A stretch of 64,000 bases of DNA from Agrobacterium tumefaciens (GCF_000834635.1 NZ_JXQV01000009.1:620001-684000), one strand, 5' to 3'; counted from the stretch's first letter, positions 1 through 8,866 are shown. A program made the numbers and translations. Notes: generated by a model from the letters alone, not told the origin.

Positions 1-2
1 AA

Positions 3-215
3 AAGGCACGAACCGCCTTCCCACCCTCGACTGCCGGTGATGATTTCTCGTTCTTCGCAGGCCAGGCACCCGGCTGCTATGTGTGGCTCGGCAACGGCCC
101 CGCCGTGGACGGCGCGCTGCACCACAACACGTCCTATGATTTCAACGATGATGCGATCGCGTCAGGTGTTGCCTTCTGGACGACGCTGGTGGAGCAGGAA
201 CTGGCTGGGGCGTGA
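3..215 (+). CDS. M20-family amidohydrolase, C-terminal fragment (5' end outside window)
   Basis: Only the last 70 codons are inside the window, read in the frame that starts at base 3 and stops with TGA at 213-215. The peptide contains GDDFSFF, then PGCYVWLGN, then ALHHNTSYDFNDD, which is the order and spacing of the C-terminal metal-binding part of M20 aminoacylase/hippurate hydrolase-type enzymes (a [GE]DFS motif, a glycine-rich strand, and LH-N-YDFND near the end). Members deacylate N-acyl amino acids or related amides with a dinuclear metal centre. It converges on the adenine deaminase gene with a gap of 15 bp. Substrate cannot be told from this fragment. Confidence 0.78.
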   Translation, partial: KARTAFPPSTAGDDFSFFAGQAPGCYVWLGNGPAVDGALHHNTSYDFNDDAIASGVAFWTTLVEQELAGA

Positions 216-230
216 GCGCACCCTACACTC

Positions 231-2024
231 TCAGCCGATAATCTCCAGCACCGGCGTCTCCATAACACTGCCCGCGACCACATCGGCAATGCCCATATCA
301 GTCTGGTGCGGGCCGATGTTGCAGGCAAGCGTGGCGCCGAAACAGGCTTTGAACACCAGATAGGGTGGCTGCCACTCCACGATATCGCCCACCGCATTCC
401 GCACGGCCTCGAAACCGGCGGCGACATCGGCCAGCGGCGCATCCGAGACGAGGCCTGAGAGCGGCAGCGGCAACAGGGCCGTGACCTTACCATCAGATGC
501 GACCGCCATGCCGCCCCCCGCCTTGATGACGGCATTGGCGGCAAGGGTCATATCCTCTGCATTGCCGCCGAAGACCGTGAGATTGTGGCTGTCATGGGCG
601 ACGGTGGTTGCAAACGCGCCCTGCCATTGGCCCCAGCCTGTGAGAAAACCGGTTTTCGTGACGGGATCGGCCTTGCCGTGGCGGTGGGTGACGGAGATCA
701 TCGTCGTACCTTCAGGTGGCACCACGAAGCCGTTCTCCACATCGGCATCCACCCTGCCCCATTGCGTGAAACGCGGCTTGTCGATGGTCGCCAGCCGAAC
801 TCTCTTGCCCTGTGACGGGACCTTGAAATCACTAACCGAGCGGCGCGGTAGCTTCATCGAGTCCTGCAAGGGAGCAGCGTCCATCTCAGGCATTTCAACC
901 AGCATCCTGCCAGCTTCCGCAACCGGCGTTCCACTGGCCAGCACATGGCGGGCTTTGAACTCCGTGAGATCGTCAAACACCACGATATCGGCACGGCGAC
1001 CGGCAGCGATGAGGCCGAGATCAATGCGTTGAAGACGCATGGCCGCATTGAGCGTGGCAGCGCGCAGCGCCCATTCGGGCTTCAAGCCGTATCTGACCAG
1101 ACGACGCACCACATCATCCAGTCCGCCGTGTTTCACGAGATCATCAGGAAACACGTCGTCGGTGCAGAGTGTCAGGGTCTGAGGCAGGTGACCGAGCGTG
1201 TTCAGGGCTTCCACAAATTCCGGCAGAAGATGATCGTGCGAACCGCGCAACTCGATGGTCAGACCAGCGCGGAGCTTCGCGATCAAATCGGCAGCCGAGG
1301 TCAGCTCATGATCGGATGTAATGCCTGCCGCCATGAAGGCGTTGAGATCAGCCCCCTCAAGACCACGCGCATGGCCGCAGATCATCTTGTCGGAAAACAG
1401 GCCTTCCTGAAGAATGGCGCTCATGCGCGGGTCACGCTCGATAACGCCGCGCATGTTCATGACTTCGGCAACGCCGCCCACCTCCGGCCAGAACAGCATT
1501 TCCGCCATGGCAGAGGCGTCGAAATCCCCATTCGCACGTTCCAGCCCCGGCGCAGAAGGCACGCAGGATGGGGCAAGGATGATGGCGCGAAGGGGCAGGC
1601 CCTTCATGGCGCGGCTTGCCCAGAAAACACCATCGATGCCGTGGACATTGCCGAATTCGTGCGGGTCCCAGACGATGGTCGTCACACCACGCGCAACAAC
1701 AGCCTGCGCATAGGCCGCAGGGGTCACCATCGAGCTTTCGACATGCATATGCGTATCGATCAAACCCGGCGAGACGAAACCACCTGTCGCATCGAGAACA
1801 TGTCCCGCATCTGTCCGTGTTCCGGTCTCATGAACACTTGATATCAGTGGGCCGACAAGGCCGATATCGGCCGGGCGCAGTTCACCTGTGACCATATCGA
1901 CCAGCGTACCGCCACTGATGAGGATATCGAAAGGCTGGTCGCCTCTGGCTGCGGCAACGGCGCGGCTGCGTAGGGCATCGTCAATCATGCCATCGCGATC
2001 AACGATAATGGTCTTGTCTTTCAT
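231..2024 (-). CDS. ade: Adenine deaminase
   Basis: 597-residue metal-dependent hydrolase that converts adenine to hypoxanthine and ammonia in purine salvage. Visible landmarks are IDTHMHVESS (residues 89-98, HxH metal ligands), DPHEFGN (120-126), GHARG (217-221), SDHE (237-240) and CTDD (287-290), all typical of bacterial Ade rather than the adenosine deaminase-like adenine deaminases. Start chosen at 2024 because a TGGAGG Shine-Dalgarno lies 7 nt upstream; the reading frame continues further 5' but only inside the preceding gene. Its ATG overlaps the stop of the nucleoside hydrolase gene by 4 bp (ATGA), so the two are translationally coupled and probably act in sequence: nucleoside to adenine to hypoxanthine. 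Confidence 0.95.
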   Translation of the reverse strand: MKDKTIIVDRDGMIDDALRSRAVAAARGDQPFDILISGGTLVDMVTGELRPADIGLVGPLISSVHETGTRTDAGHVLDATGGFVSPGLIDTHMHVESSMVTPAAYAQAVVARGVTTIVWDPHEFGNVHGIDGVFWASRAMKGLPLRAIILAPSCVPSAPGLERANGDFDASAMAEMLFWPEVGGVAEVMNMRGVIERDPRMSAILQEGLFSDKMICGHARGLEGADLNAFMAAGITSDHELTSAADLIAKLRAGLTIELRGSHDHLLPEFVEALNTLGHLPQTLTLCTDDVFPDDLVKHGGLDDVVRRLVRYGLKPEWALRAATLNAAMRLQRIDLGLIAAGRRADIVVFDDLTEFKARHVLASGTPVAEAGRMLVEMPEMDAAPLQDSMKLPRRSVSDFKVPSQGKRVRLATIDKPRFTQWGRVDADVENGFVVPPEGTTMISVTHRHGKADPVTKTGFLTGWGQWQGAFATTVAHDSHNLTVFGGNAEDMTLAANAVIKAGGGMAVASDGKVTALLPLPLSGLVSDAPLADVAAGFEAVRNAVGDIVEWQPPYLVFKACFGATLACNIGPHQTDMGIADVVAGSVMETPVLEIIG

Positions 2025-2947
2025 CGGCTGGCCTCCAGATGCAGGGCATCGAGAATGATGGTTTTGGCACGGAAAGCATCGACCGTTGCGGCAAAGTGAG
2101 CGTTGAAGCTCTTTGAATGGGCGGCGCGCATTTCCACCACGGTCCGGCCCCGGGTCAACCCGCCATTCAGCTCGACGTCGATGCGGGCCGGTTTCCAGCC
2201 GATGCTGTCTGCGGCGACCATGGCAACAGCCGCACAAGGGTCGTAAAGCGCCATTTCGGTCCGTCCACGATCAATGGCAATGGCGATGAAGCCCGCCAGC
2301 ATATCGGCAATCAGCCCGGCATTCTTTCCACCGGCGGCGCGAAGGGGCGCGACATCGGAGATGCGGGCGGTAACCTTGCGGCACAAATCCAGATCCACCA
2401 TGCGCAATGGCAGACCGTGGGCAAGGACGATCGCAAGCGCTTCGGGATCGGCAAAAGCGTTGAACTCGGCAGAGGCGGTGTGGTTTCCGGATGTGACACC
2501 ACCACCCATCCAGGTCAGCTCGGTGATGCGGGCGGCAAGATCAGGCCTTGCAAGACAGATGGCGGCAAGATTGGTGAGTGGCCCCAAAGCAAGAATGCGC
2601 TTGGCGCCTTCGCCATCGGACAACCAGTTGCACAGCGCCGCAAACGCATCGCTATGCGGCAGAGCGTCTGCCTTGGGCAAGCTTGCGCCGACTGTGGGGA
2701 TGCCGGTTTCGCCAAGAACGGACTGGGCCGTTTCCAGCTTTCCCAGCACCGGCTTTTCGCGGCCCGTGTGAATGGGAAAGTCCCAGCCGAAGGCGCGGGC
2801 GGCACCGGCGGCATTGCGACGGACCTGCGCCAGCGGCGCATTGCCGAACACCAGCGAGAGGCCATCGATATCAAGGCCGTTCGATGTCGCCACGAGGATG
2901 GCTGCGATATCATCAAACCCCAGATCGCTATCAATCCAGATACCCAT
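2021..2947 (-). CDS. Inosine/uridine-preferring nucleoside hydrolase
   Basis: 308-residue protein with the calcium-binding N-terminal motif DSDLGFDD at residues 6-13, diagnostic of the IU-nucleoside hydrolase family, which splits the N-glycosidic bond of ribonucleosides to base and ribose. The central region with LALGPLTNLA and WMGGG also fits. No signal peptide, so it acts in the cytoplasm on imported nucleosides. It lies 2 bp downstream of the ABC ATPase gene and overlaps ade by 4 bp. Base preference cannot be read from sequence, but the pairing with adenine deaminase argues for purine nucleosides. Confidence 0.9.
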   Translation of the reverse strand: MGIWIDSDLGFDDIAAILVATSNGLDIDGLSLVFGNAPLAQVRRNAAGAARAFGWDFPIHTGREKPVLGKLETAQSVLGETGIPTVGASLPKADALPHSDAFAALCNWLSDGEGAKRILALGPLTNLAAICLARPDLAARITELTWMGGGVTSGNHTASAEFNAFADPEALAIVLAHGLPLRMVDLDLCRKVTARISDVAPLRAAGGKNAGLIADMLAGFIAIAIDRGRTEMALYDPCAAVAMVAADSIGWKPARIDVELNGGLTRGRTVVEMRAAHSKSFNAHFAATVDAFRAKTIILDALHLEASR

Positions 2948-2949
2948 GG

Positions 2950-3975
2950 TCAGCTAACCACCTTGAGGCTTGCCGCCTTCTCGACCGGCAGATCGAAGGC
3001 AAGCGCTGAGCCGATATCGCGCACCGGCAAGGCCGCATCGACTTCAGCCTTGATGGGCCCAAGCGGCGTATCCAGCAGATATTCGCGGCTGTTGCCCGCA
3101 AAGGAGGTGCCGCGCACGGTTGCCTCGAAAGGTCCTGAACCAAGGGTCACCATGCGCGGCCTCCAGGCAAGTCCCGCCGTACTCGGGACTTGGCCGGAAA
3201 GGGGGATGCTTCCGTTATCAGTCTTGAGCAAACCACCCTCCAGACGAAAGATGTTTTCGAAGCCGACGAAGTCAGCCACGAAGGAGGAGACCGGTGCGTT
3301 GTAAATCTCTTCCGGCGTGCCGATCTGCTCAATGGCACCGCTCTTCATCACCACGATGCGGTCTGCCAACGCCAGCGCCTCGACCTGATCATGGGTGACG
3401 AAAATCATGGTGACACCGGTGGCCTTCTGCACCCGCTGAAGCTCGGTGCGCATTTCGAGCCGCAGCCGTGCATCGAGGTTCGACAGCGGTTCATCCAAAA
3501 GCAGAACCTTGGGGTCCATGACCATGGAGCGGGCCAGCGCCACGCGCTGCTGCTGACCGCCGGACAGTTCCGCTGGTTTGCGGGAGGCGAAAGTGGAGAG
3601 GCCGACGGATTTGAGGCCGGATGCAACTTTCTCATCCAGAGCCGAGCCCTTCATGCCCTTAAGCTTGAGGCCGAAGGCGACATTCTCATAGACGGTGAGA
3701 TGCGGAAACAGCGCATAGGACTGGAACACCAGACCCACCGCCCGCTTGTTGGCAGATACGCGGGTGATATCGGCACCATCAAGATCGATACGGCCACCCG
3801 CCACCGGCATCAACCCGGCAATGGCGCGCATGGTCGTTGTCTTGCCGCAGCCGGAGGGGCCGAGCAGCGCCAGAAGTTCACCCTTGCGGATATCGAGGTT
3901 GAGGTCCTTGACGGCAACGGAATTGCCATAGGCCAGCGACAGGTTCTGCAGCGAGAGGTATTTTGCATCAGACAT
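2950..3975 (-). CDS. ABC transporter ATP-binding protein, polyamine/iron (PotA) type
   Basis: 341-residue ATPase of the PotA/FbpC/CysA group: Walker A GPSGCGKTT (39-47), signature LSGGQQQR (137-144), Walker B LLLDEP (158-163), switch histidine H195, and a C-terminal TOBE-like region. Start chosen at 3975; its ATG overlaps the end of the upstream permease gene by 8 bp, and upstream in-frame codons lie inside that gene. Energises the importer formed with the two permeases and the binding protein of the same operon. By homology class alone it would be called a spermidine/putrescine or ferric iron transporter; its fusion into an operon with nucleoside hydrolase and adenine deaminase suggests a purine-related substrate. 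Confidence 0.92.
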   Translation of the reverse strand: MSDAKYLSLQNLSLAYGNSVAVKDLNLDIRKGELLALLGPSGCGKTTTMRAIAGLMPVAGGRIDLDGADITRVSANKRAVGLVFQSYALFPHLTVYENVAFGLKLKGMKGSALDEKVASGLKSVGLSTFASRKPAELSGGQQQRVALARSMVMDPKVLLLDEPLSNLDARLRLEMRTELQRVQKATGVTMIFVTHDQVEALALADRIVVMKSGAIEQIGTPEEIYNAPVSSFVADFVGFENIFRLEGGLLKTDNGSIPLSGQVPSTAGLAWRPRMVTLGSGPFEATVRGTSFAGNSREYLLDTPLGPIKAEVDAALPVRDIGSALAFDLPVEKAASLKVVS

Positions 3976-4747
3976 AACGGGAGAACCCCAGAAAACGTTC
4001 GGCCATGAAAACAATGCCGATGGACAGGAAGGCGAGCAGCGAAGAGAGCGCCGCAACGGATGGGTCGAACACGATTTCCATATAGCCCAGCATATCGATG
4101 GGAAGCGTGCGCACGCCGGGACCGGAGAGGAACAGCGAGACCGGCACCTGATTGAAGCTGGTGACGAAACCCAGAATGAAGGCCGAGAGAATACCGCCGC
4201 GGATATTGGGTAAAACCACCCGGAAAAATGCGCCTATGCGCGACGAGCCGAGCAGAACGGCTGCTTCTTCAATATCCGAGCGCAGATTGGTGAGGCTGGC
4301 CGACACCACCCGCACCGCATAGGGGAGGATCAGCGCCGTGTGGGCCAGAAAAAGCGCGAGCGTGATGCCGATGCCGAAGGGAACGACAAAGTAGCGCAGC
4401 AGCGCGAGGCCGACGATCATGCCGGGAACGATGATGGGTGCCGAAACGATGGTGCGGATGGTTTCCGAAAACGGCAGCTTGTAGCGCGACATGGCATAGG
4501 CAGCGGGAATGCCGAGGATCAGGGCTGCAAATGTGCCGCCCAGCGCCAGAAACATCGACATGGCAAAGCTGTCACGGAAGCTTTCAACCGTGAAGACCTT
4601 GGCGATCCATTTCAGCGAAAAGCCCTGCGGCGGAAAGGCCAGCGTATCACCTGCCGAAAACGAGGCGGCGACGATGATGAGAAACGGTCCGATCAAAAAG
4701 CCGATGACCAGCGCCAGCGTGAGCGGAATGAAGAGGTTCCGGGTCAT
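3968..4747 (-). CDS. ABC transporter permease, PotC-like
   Basis: 259-residue inner-membrane protein with about six hydrophobic segments. The EAA-type cytoplasmic loop is readable as EEAAVLLGSSRIGAFFRVVLP near residues 160-180. Family: binding-protein-dependent permeases of the polyamine/iron/opine group (second permease of the pair). It overlaps the first permease gene by 4 bp (ATGA) and the ATPase gene by 8 bp, so the three are translationally coupled. Together with its partner it forms the channel for the substrate delivered by the protein encoded at 5755-6777. Confidence 0.9.
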   Translation of the reverse strand: MTRNLFIPLTLALVIGFLIGPFLIIVAASFSAGDTLAFPPQGFSLKWIAKVFTVESFRDSFAMSMFLALGGTFAALILGIPAAYAMSRYKLPFSETIRTIVSAPIIVPGMIVGLALLRYFVVPFGIGITLALFLAHTALILPYAVRVVSASLTNLRSDIEEAAVLLGSSRIGAFFRVVLPNIRGGILSAFILGFVTSFNQVPVSLFLSGPGVRTLPIDMLGYMEIVFDPSVAALSSLLAFLSIGIVFMAERFLGFSRYV

Positions 4748-5571
4748 GTCTTGTTCCTTGCCGTTGCGATGCGCTTGAGCAGGATGTTGGCGGCAAAGCT
4801 CATGATAATCAGGATGAAGGCGATGACGCTGGCCGCAACGAAATTGTTGGAGACCGTGACCTGCTGATAAAGCAGGGTTTCCAGCATCAGCACCTTGGAG
4901 CCGCCCAGAATGGCAGGGGTGATATAGGCCGTCAGCGAACCGGTGAAGACCAGCGTACCGCCCACGACCAGACCTTCCTTGGTCAGCGGCAGAATGACCT
5001 TCCAGAACACCTGCAACCAGTTGGCACCCAGCACCCGCGACGCGGCGATAACGTCCTTGGGCATATTTTCCAGCGCGCTGATGAGCGAGATGATCATGAG
5101 CGGCAGGAACAGTTGCAGTAGCCCGATGAAAACAGCCGTTTCGGAAAACAGGATGCGGATGGGCGCATCGGTCAGGCCCACCAGTTTCAGCACCTCATTG
5201 ACCATGCCGGTTCGCCCCAGAATGACGATCCACGCATAGGTGCGGGCGACAGGCGAAATCATCAACGGCAGAATGACCAGATTGATCATGTGGCCCTTGG
5301 AACTGGCCGGCAGGTTGACGATGGCAAAGGCCGCCGCATAACCGATGATGGCCGAGACAACGGTCACCAGCGCGCCGAGCTTCAACGTGCGCAGGAACAC
5401 GGCGCGGTTCAGCGGATCGGCAAAGAAATCCGCGTAAGCCTGAAACGTCCAGCCATCCGAGGTGCGAAACCCTTCCGACAGAAGAATGAACACAGGCACC
5501 AGAAACACCGCCGCCGCAAAGATCGCGGCGGGCAAGGCCAGCGCCAAGGCTTCAGCCCGGTTTTGAAACAT
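4744..5571 (-). CDS. ABC transporter permease, PotB-like
   Basis: 275-residue multi-spanning membrane protein with an EAA-type loop (AASRVLGANWLQVFWKVILP) around residues 178-197. First permease of the importer; its order before the PotC-like gene matches polyamine/iron importers. It is separated from the upstream binding-protein gene by 183 bp that hold a long palindromic repeat (5621-5705); this may lower permease expression relative to the binding protein. Confidence 0.9.
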   Translation of the reverse strand: MFQNRAEALALALPAAIFAAAVFLVPVFILLSEGFRTSDGWTFQAYADFFADPLNRAVFLRTLKLGALVTVVSAIIGYAAAFAIVNLPASSKGHMINLVILPLMISPVARTYAWIVILGRTGMVNEVLKLVGLTDAPIRILFSETAVFIGLLQLFLPLMIISLISALENMPKDVIAASRVLGANWLQVFWKVILPLTKEGLVVGGTLVFTGSLTAYITPAILGGSKVLMLETLLYQQVTVSNNFVAASVIAFILIIMSFAANILLKRIATARNKT

Positions 5572-5620
5572 CCACTTTATCCTTTGACCGGAAAATCTGT
5601 CACCAGAGACCTATGTTTTC

Positions 5621-5705
5621 GTCATGCTCGGGCTTGTCCCGGGCATCTATCCACGTCGCAACGGCCTCGACGTGGTTGGATCCTCGGGACAAGCCCGAGG
5701 ATGAC
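5621..5705. repeat. Palindromic intergenic repeat, copy 1 (RIME-like)
   Basis: 85-bp imperfect inverted repeat. The outer arms begin GTCATGCTCGGGCTTGTCCC and end with the complementary GGGACAAGCCCGAGGATGAC; the centre carries a second dyad around CCACGTCG/CGACGTGG. A second copy with the same arms lies at 11923-12005. Size, palindromic design and intergenic location match the mosaic elements described from rhizobia. Here it sits inside an operon between the binding-protein gene and the first permease gene, so it will form a strong hairpin in the mRNA. Confidence 0.85.
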
Positions 5706-5754
5706 GTTGGAGCAAGAAAGCGACGTCGCGGCTCAGAGCCATCAGCGTAACTTT

Positions 5755-6777
5755 TTACTGACCCACCTTCGCGTTCCACTCCGACAACCACTTGTCGCGG
5801 TTATCAAGCGTCACCGCAGATGGCATAAGCTGCAGGCTCTTGGCGGTTTCTTCGCCATAGGTGATGTTGTTGGCGACTTCATCGGAGACCTTGACCTCCT
5901 TGTTGGTCGGGCTATCGACCAGCTTTTCGGCCAGCGCCTTCTGCACATCCGTGGAGAGCCAGAAATCCATGAATTGCAGCGCCAGATCTTCGTTTTTGCC
6001 ATTCTTCGGCACAACGAGAACGTTCATGCCGCCCGTCTGGCCTTCCTTCGGTGTTGCCCATGCCAGCGGCAGGTCAAGCTTGGTGAAAGGTGCCCAGGAG
6101 AAGCGACCGATGGGGGCTGCCCAGATTTCTTCCTGCTGCATGAGTTGCACCAGCTGCGAGGACTTGACGTAGAAAGTAACGATCTCGTCCTTCTTTTCAC
6201 CCAGCGCCTCGATGGCTCCGGAGAGATCAGGCGTGTCCTTGCCGATGGCCTTGCCCAGCATGTAAAGCGCAGGCGGGCCCTGATTGGTAGTGACATTCGG
6301 GAAGGCAACGTGGTCGACCACACCTTCCTTCAACAGATCAGCCCAGCTTTCCACCTTCATCTTGTCGGTGCGGTAGACGATGGATGTGGCGTAGAAGTTG
6401 ACGCCAACGCTCATGCCATCGCCATTCGGGTCCTTGGCGATGTCGTAGAGCTTCTCGACATTCGGCACCTTTGACGTGTCGATCTTCTGGATCAGGTCCT
6501 TGCGGGTGGCGGACAGCGCATCGGCCATGGAAACGATGGCGAGATCGATAACCGGGCTTGCCTTGTTGGCTTCCATCTTGGCCAGACGCTCGACGCTGTT
6601 GCCGGTTTCCACCACCAGCTTGCAGCCGCATTTGGCTTCAAACGGCGTATAGACCAGTTCCTTGAATTCGTCCTGCGCAAAGGCATAGACGGAAATGGTG
6701 AGCGTCTTGTCCTGCGCCTTCGCTGCGCCCATGGACAGCATCAGGGCTGTGCCGGATGCCAGAATGATCTTCTTCAT
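5755..6777 (-). CDS. ABC transporter periplasmic binding protein, polyamine-type, of the purine cluster
   Basis: 340-residue exported protein with a Sec signal peptide ending AKA before Q22. The mature part has the two-lobed PotD/FbpA-type architecture, including VNFYATSIVYRTDKM and a C-terminal MDFWLSTDVQKALAEKL. A CGC cysteine pair sits near residue 50. Its start overlaps the stop of the LacI-type regulator gene by 4 bp, so it is co-transcribed from the operator-controlled promoter. The family is assigned to polyamines, ferric iron or other small cations; the downstream nucleoside hydrolase and adenine deaminase genes make a nucleoside, base or conjugate the likelier ligand (inference). Confidence 0.85.
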   Translation of the reverse strand: MKKIILASGTALMLSMGAAKAQDKTLTISVYAFAQDEFKELVYTPFEAKCGCKLVVETGNSVERLAKMEANKASPVIDLAIVSMADALSATRKDLIQKIDTSKVPNVEKLYDIAKDPNGDGMSVGVNFYATSIVYRTDKMKVESWADLLKEGVVDHVAFPNVTTNQGPPALYMLGKAIGKDTPDLSGAIEALGEKKDEIVTFYVKSSQLVQLMQQEEIWAAPIGRFSWAPFTKLDLPLAWATPKEGQTGGMNVLVVPKNGKNEDLALQFMDFWLSTDVQKALAEKLVDSPTNKEVKVSDEVANNITYGEETAKSLQLMPSAVTLDNRDKWLSEWNAKVGQ

Positions 6778-7832
6778 GATGTGAGTTCTCCTGCTGTCGA
6801 GGTTCTGTTGTCTGCCTGCTTCTTATGATTGGGTCCGCTGGAGCCGCGTATGATGAGCTCCATGGCCACTTTCGAGGTATCGGCGATGACGCCTCCCGAA
6901 ACCGGGCGGTCTTCGGTCTCGATGCTGCGCACCAGCGCCGTAATCGCGATATCCGCCACCCGCGCCATATCCATGCGAACCGTTGTTAGAGCAGGCGTTA
7001 CGACCGGCGCCCAGATAAGGTCATCAAAGCCGGTGACACTGGCCTGTTCCGGCACCGTCACACCATCGCGCTGCAATTCGGTGAGAACACGCAGGGCATG
7101 AAGATCGGAAATGGCGGCAAAGGCGGTGAAGCCCTGCGCGACCTTTTCCGCAACGCCCAGCGGGCACCCTGCCCCGTCATGTTTTTCAAGAGATGCAATC
7201 CACATTGTTTCCGTGACCGCAGCGCTGCCAAGACCGGAGCGGATGCCGCCGATGCGGTCATTCTGAACGTTGGAATCCGGGCTGTTGCCAATGAGGACCA
7301 CACGGTCATGGCCGAGGGCGGCAAGGTGGCGGCCAACCTGAAAACCGCCGTCCCAATGATCTGCCGACACCGTATTGCCTGGGGTGGAGGGAGAGTCGAT
7401 GACGGCCACGGGGCAATCGACATTGCCGATGCGCGTTCCGCGACGCGGCACGACAACCATGCCCTCCACGCCGCGCTCGATCAGGCGATTGATTGCTTCT
7501 GTCTGCTTGGCCACGTCGCCATGGGAATCTGCGATCAGCACGCCATAACCGGCATCATCGGCTGCTTTTTCGATGGCCTGGGCAATCTGCGGGAAAAGCG
7601 GATTGGCAATGTCAGGCAACACCAGACCCAGCACACCGCTTCTGCCCGTGCGAAGCGCCCGTCCGGCAATGCCCGGGACATAACCAAGCTCATGCGCCTT
7701 GGCCCGGATTTTGTCAGAAAGCTCTGCGGACACGCGCCCCTTGCCGGAGAGCGCATTGGACACGGTGGCTGACGACACGCCGAGTGCCGAAGCGATTGCC
7801 GCCAGATTTGCGCCTGCACGACCAGAGGTCAT
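6774..7832 (-). CDS. LacI-family transcriptional regulator of the purine/ABC operon
   Basis: 352-residue regulator with an N-terminal LacI helix-turn-helix (ANLAAIASALGVSSATVSNAL, about residues 8-28, then GKGRVS and the hinge helix) and a periplasmic-binding-protein-like effector domain starting near VLGLVLPDIANPLF. It is the first gene of the seven-gene leftward operon and overlaps the binding-protein gene by 4 bp. A perfect 16-bp palindrome with a central CG lies 18-33 bp upstream of its ATG, so negative autoregulation of the whole operon is likely. LacI-family effectors are usually sugars or nucleosides; purine-responsive members (PurR, CytR) are known, which agrees with the operon content. 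Confidence 0.92.
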   Translation of the reverse strand: MTSGRAGANLAAIASALGVSSATVSNALSGKGRVSAELSDKIRAKAHELGYVPGIAGRALRTGRSGVLGLVLPDIANPLFPQIAQAIEKAADDAGYGVLIADSHGDVAKQTEAINRLIERGVEGMVVVPRRGTRIGNVDCPVAVIDSPSTPGNTVSADHWDGGFQVGRHLAALGHDRVVLIGNSPDSNVQNDRIGGIRSGLGSAAVTETMWIASLEKHDGAGCPLGVAEKVAQGFTAFAAISDLHALRVLTELQRDGVTVPEQASVTGFDDLIWAPVVTPALTTVRMDMARVADIAITALVRSIETEDRPVSGGVIADTSKVAMELIIRGSSGPNHKKQADNRTSTAGELTS

Positions 7833-7849
7833 GGCGTATCCATTCCAGT

Positions 7850-7865
7850 GATTAAACGTTTAATC
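7850..7865. promoter_or_regulatory. LacI-family operator
   Basis: Perfect 16-bp palindrome GATTAAACGTTTAATC with the central CG typical of LacI/GalR operators, just upstream of the lacI-type gene at 6774-7832. It is the obvious autoregulatory site and would control the whole operon down to ade. Confidence 0.85.
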
Positions 7866-7951
7866 AGGGTAAGGTGGATGACCGGTTTTGTCGAGTCTTT
7901 GTCAGGTGCTTTTTTGTGCGAAAACTCTAAGTGCCGAAAACAAGGGCGAAA

Positions 7952-8866
7952 TTATCGCTTGGCCTCATTGCGAAAGGCTTCGACCTGCGCCAGCAACCAC
8001 TGCCTGAACAGCACGACAGGCACATTGTTGATGCGCGAAAGCGGCGCGACCGCGTAATAGGAGCTGGGGCTTTTGACCTGATGATCGAAGGCCGGAACGA
8101 GTTGCCCCGCCTTGAGTTCGAGATCGATGAGAAACAGCGGCATGAGCGCTACGCCAAGCCCCGCGATGCATGCCTGCGCCACGCTGGAAAACTGCTCGAA
8201 CCGCATGGCCGGGGCATTTTGCGCGCCAAGCCCCAGACTTTGAAACCAGTGGTCCCACGCGCCGGGCCGGGATGCCATATGCAGCAATGGCAGGGTGGAG
8301 ATATCCTGCGCACTCGCAATGGGGTGCTGCGCCAGAAAAGCCGGGCTGCACACCGGGGCCACCATCTCATCCATCAGAAAAGTGCTTTCAGCCGCGGGCC
8401 AATCCGGCTGGCCGATATGGATCGCCATATCGAGGCTTTCCTTCTCGAAATCGAACTGGCCGATGCGGGTGGCGAAATTCAGCGTGATTTCCGGATGCGC
8501 GGCCACGAAATCCGGAATGCGTGGCAAAAGCCAGCGCGTGCCGAATGTGGGCAGCATGGCAAGGTTGAGCGTGTTGCCATGCGTTTTCGTCATAATCTGC
8601 AGGGACGCAGAGCGAATATCGCTGAGCGCCGTGCCGATGGCCTTGGCATAGGTCTGACCTTCCACAGTCAGGGAAACGCCACGCGCACCACGCTCGAAAA
8701 GCCGCACGCCCAGCTGCTCTTCCAGCGACATAACCTGCCTGCTAATGGCCCCTTGCGTCAGCGAAAGCTCGTCTGCGGCCAGCGAAAAACTGCCGAGCCT
8801 TGCGACGGAATCAAAGGCGGCAAGCGCACTGGTGGACGGCAGAAGTTTGCGGCTGAGCGAGGTCAT
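7952..8866 (-). CDS. LysR-family regulator, divergent from glutaryl-CoA dehydrogenase gene
   Basis: 304-residue LysR protein: winged HTH in the first 65 residues (FSLAADELSLTQGAISRQVMSLE) and a substrate-binding-like effector domain. It is transcribed away from the acyl-CoA dehydrogenase gene with 96 bp between starts, the arrangement in which LysR proteins normally control the divergent gene. It is clearly related to the LysR protein at 40365-41267 (both share LPTFG-RWL-PR and DMAIH/DIAIHYGQP segments), which neighbours another lysine-catabolic dehydrogenase gene. Probable activator of gcdH in response to a lysine/glutarate catabolite (inference). Confidence 0.9.
   Translation of the reverse strand: MTSLSRKLLPSTSALAAFDSVARLGSFSLAADELSLTQGAISRQVMSLEEQLGVRLFERGARGVSLTVEGQTYAKAIGTALSDIRSASLQIMTKTHGNTLNLAMLPTFGTRWLLPRIPDFVAAHPEITLNFATRIGQFDFEKESLDMAIHIGQPDWPAAESTFLMDEMVAPVCSPAFLAQHPIASAQDISTLPLLHMASRPGAWDHWFQSLGLGAQNAPAMRFEQFSSVAQACIAGLGVALMPLFLIDLELKAGQLVPAFDHQVKSPSSYYAVAPLSRINNVPVVLFRQWLLAQVEAFRNEAKR

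Noticed and set aside
945-1841. 298-codon plus-strand open frame opposite adenine deaminase
   Set aside because: Low-complexity, histidine/arginine-rich translation with no domain; it is the antisense shadow of ade, which has all catalytic motifs.
2950-6777. Naming the first ABC importer potABCD
   Set aside because: Family membership covers polyamines, iron and other ligands; the purine genes in the operon make that name misleading.
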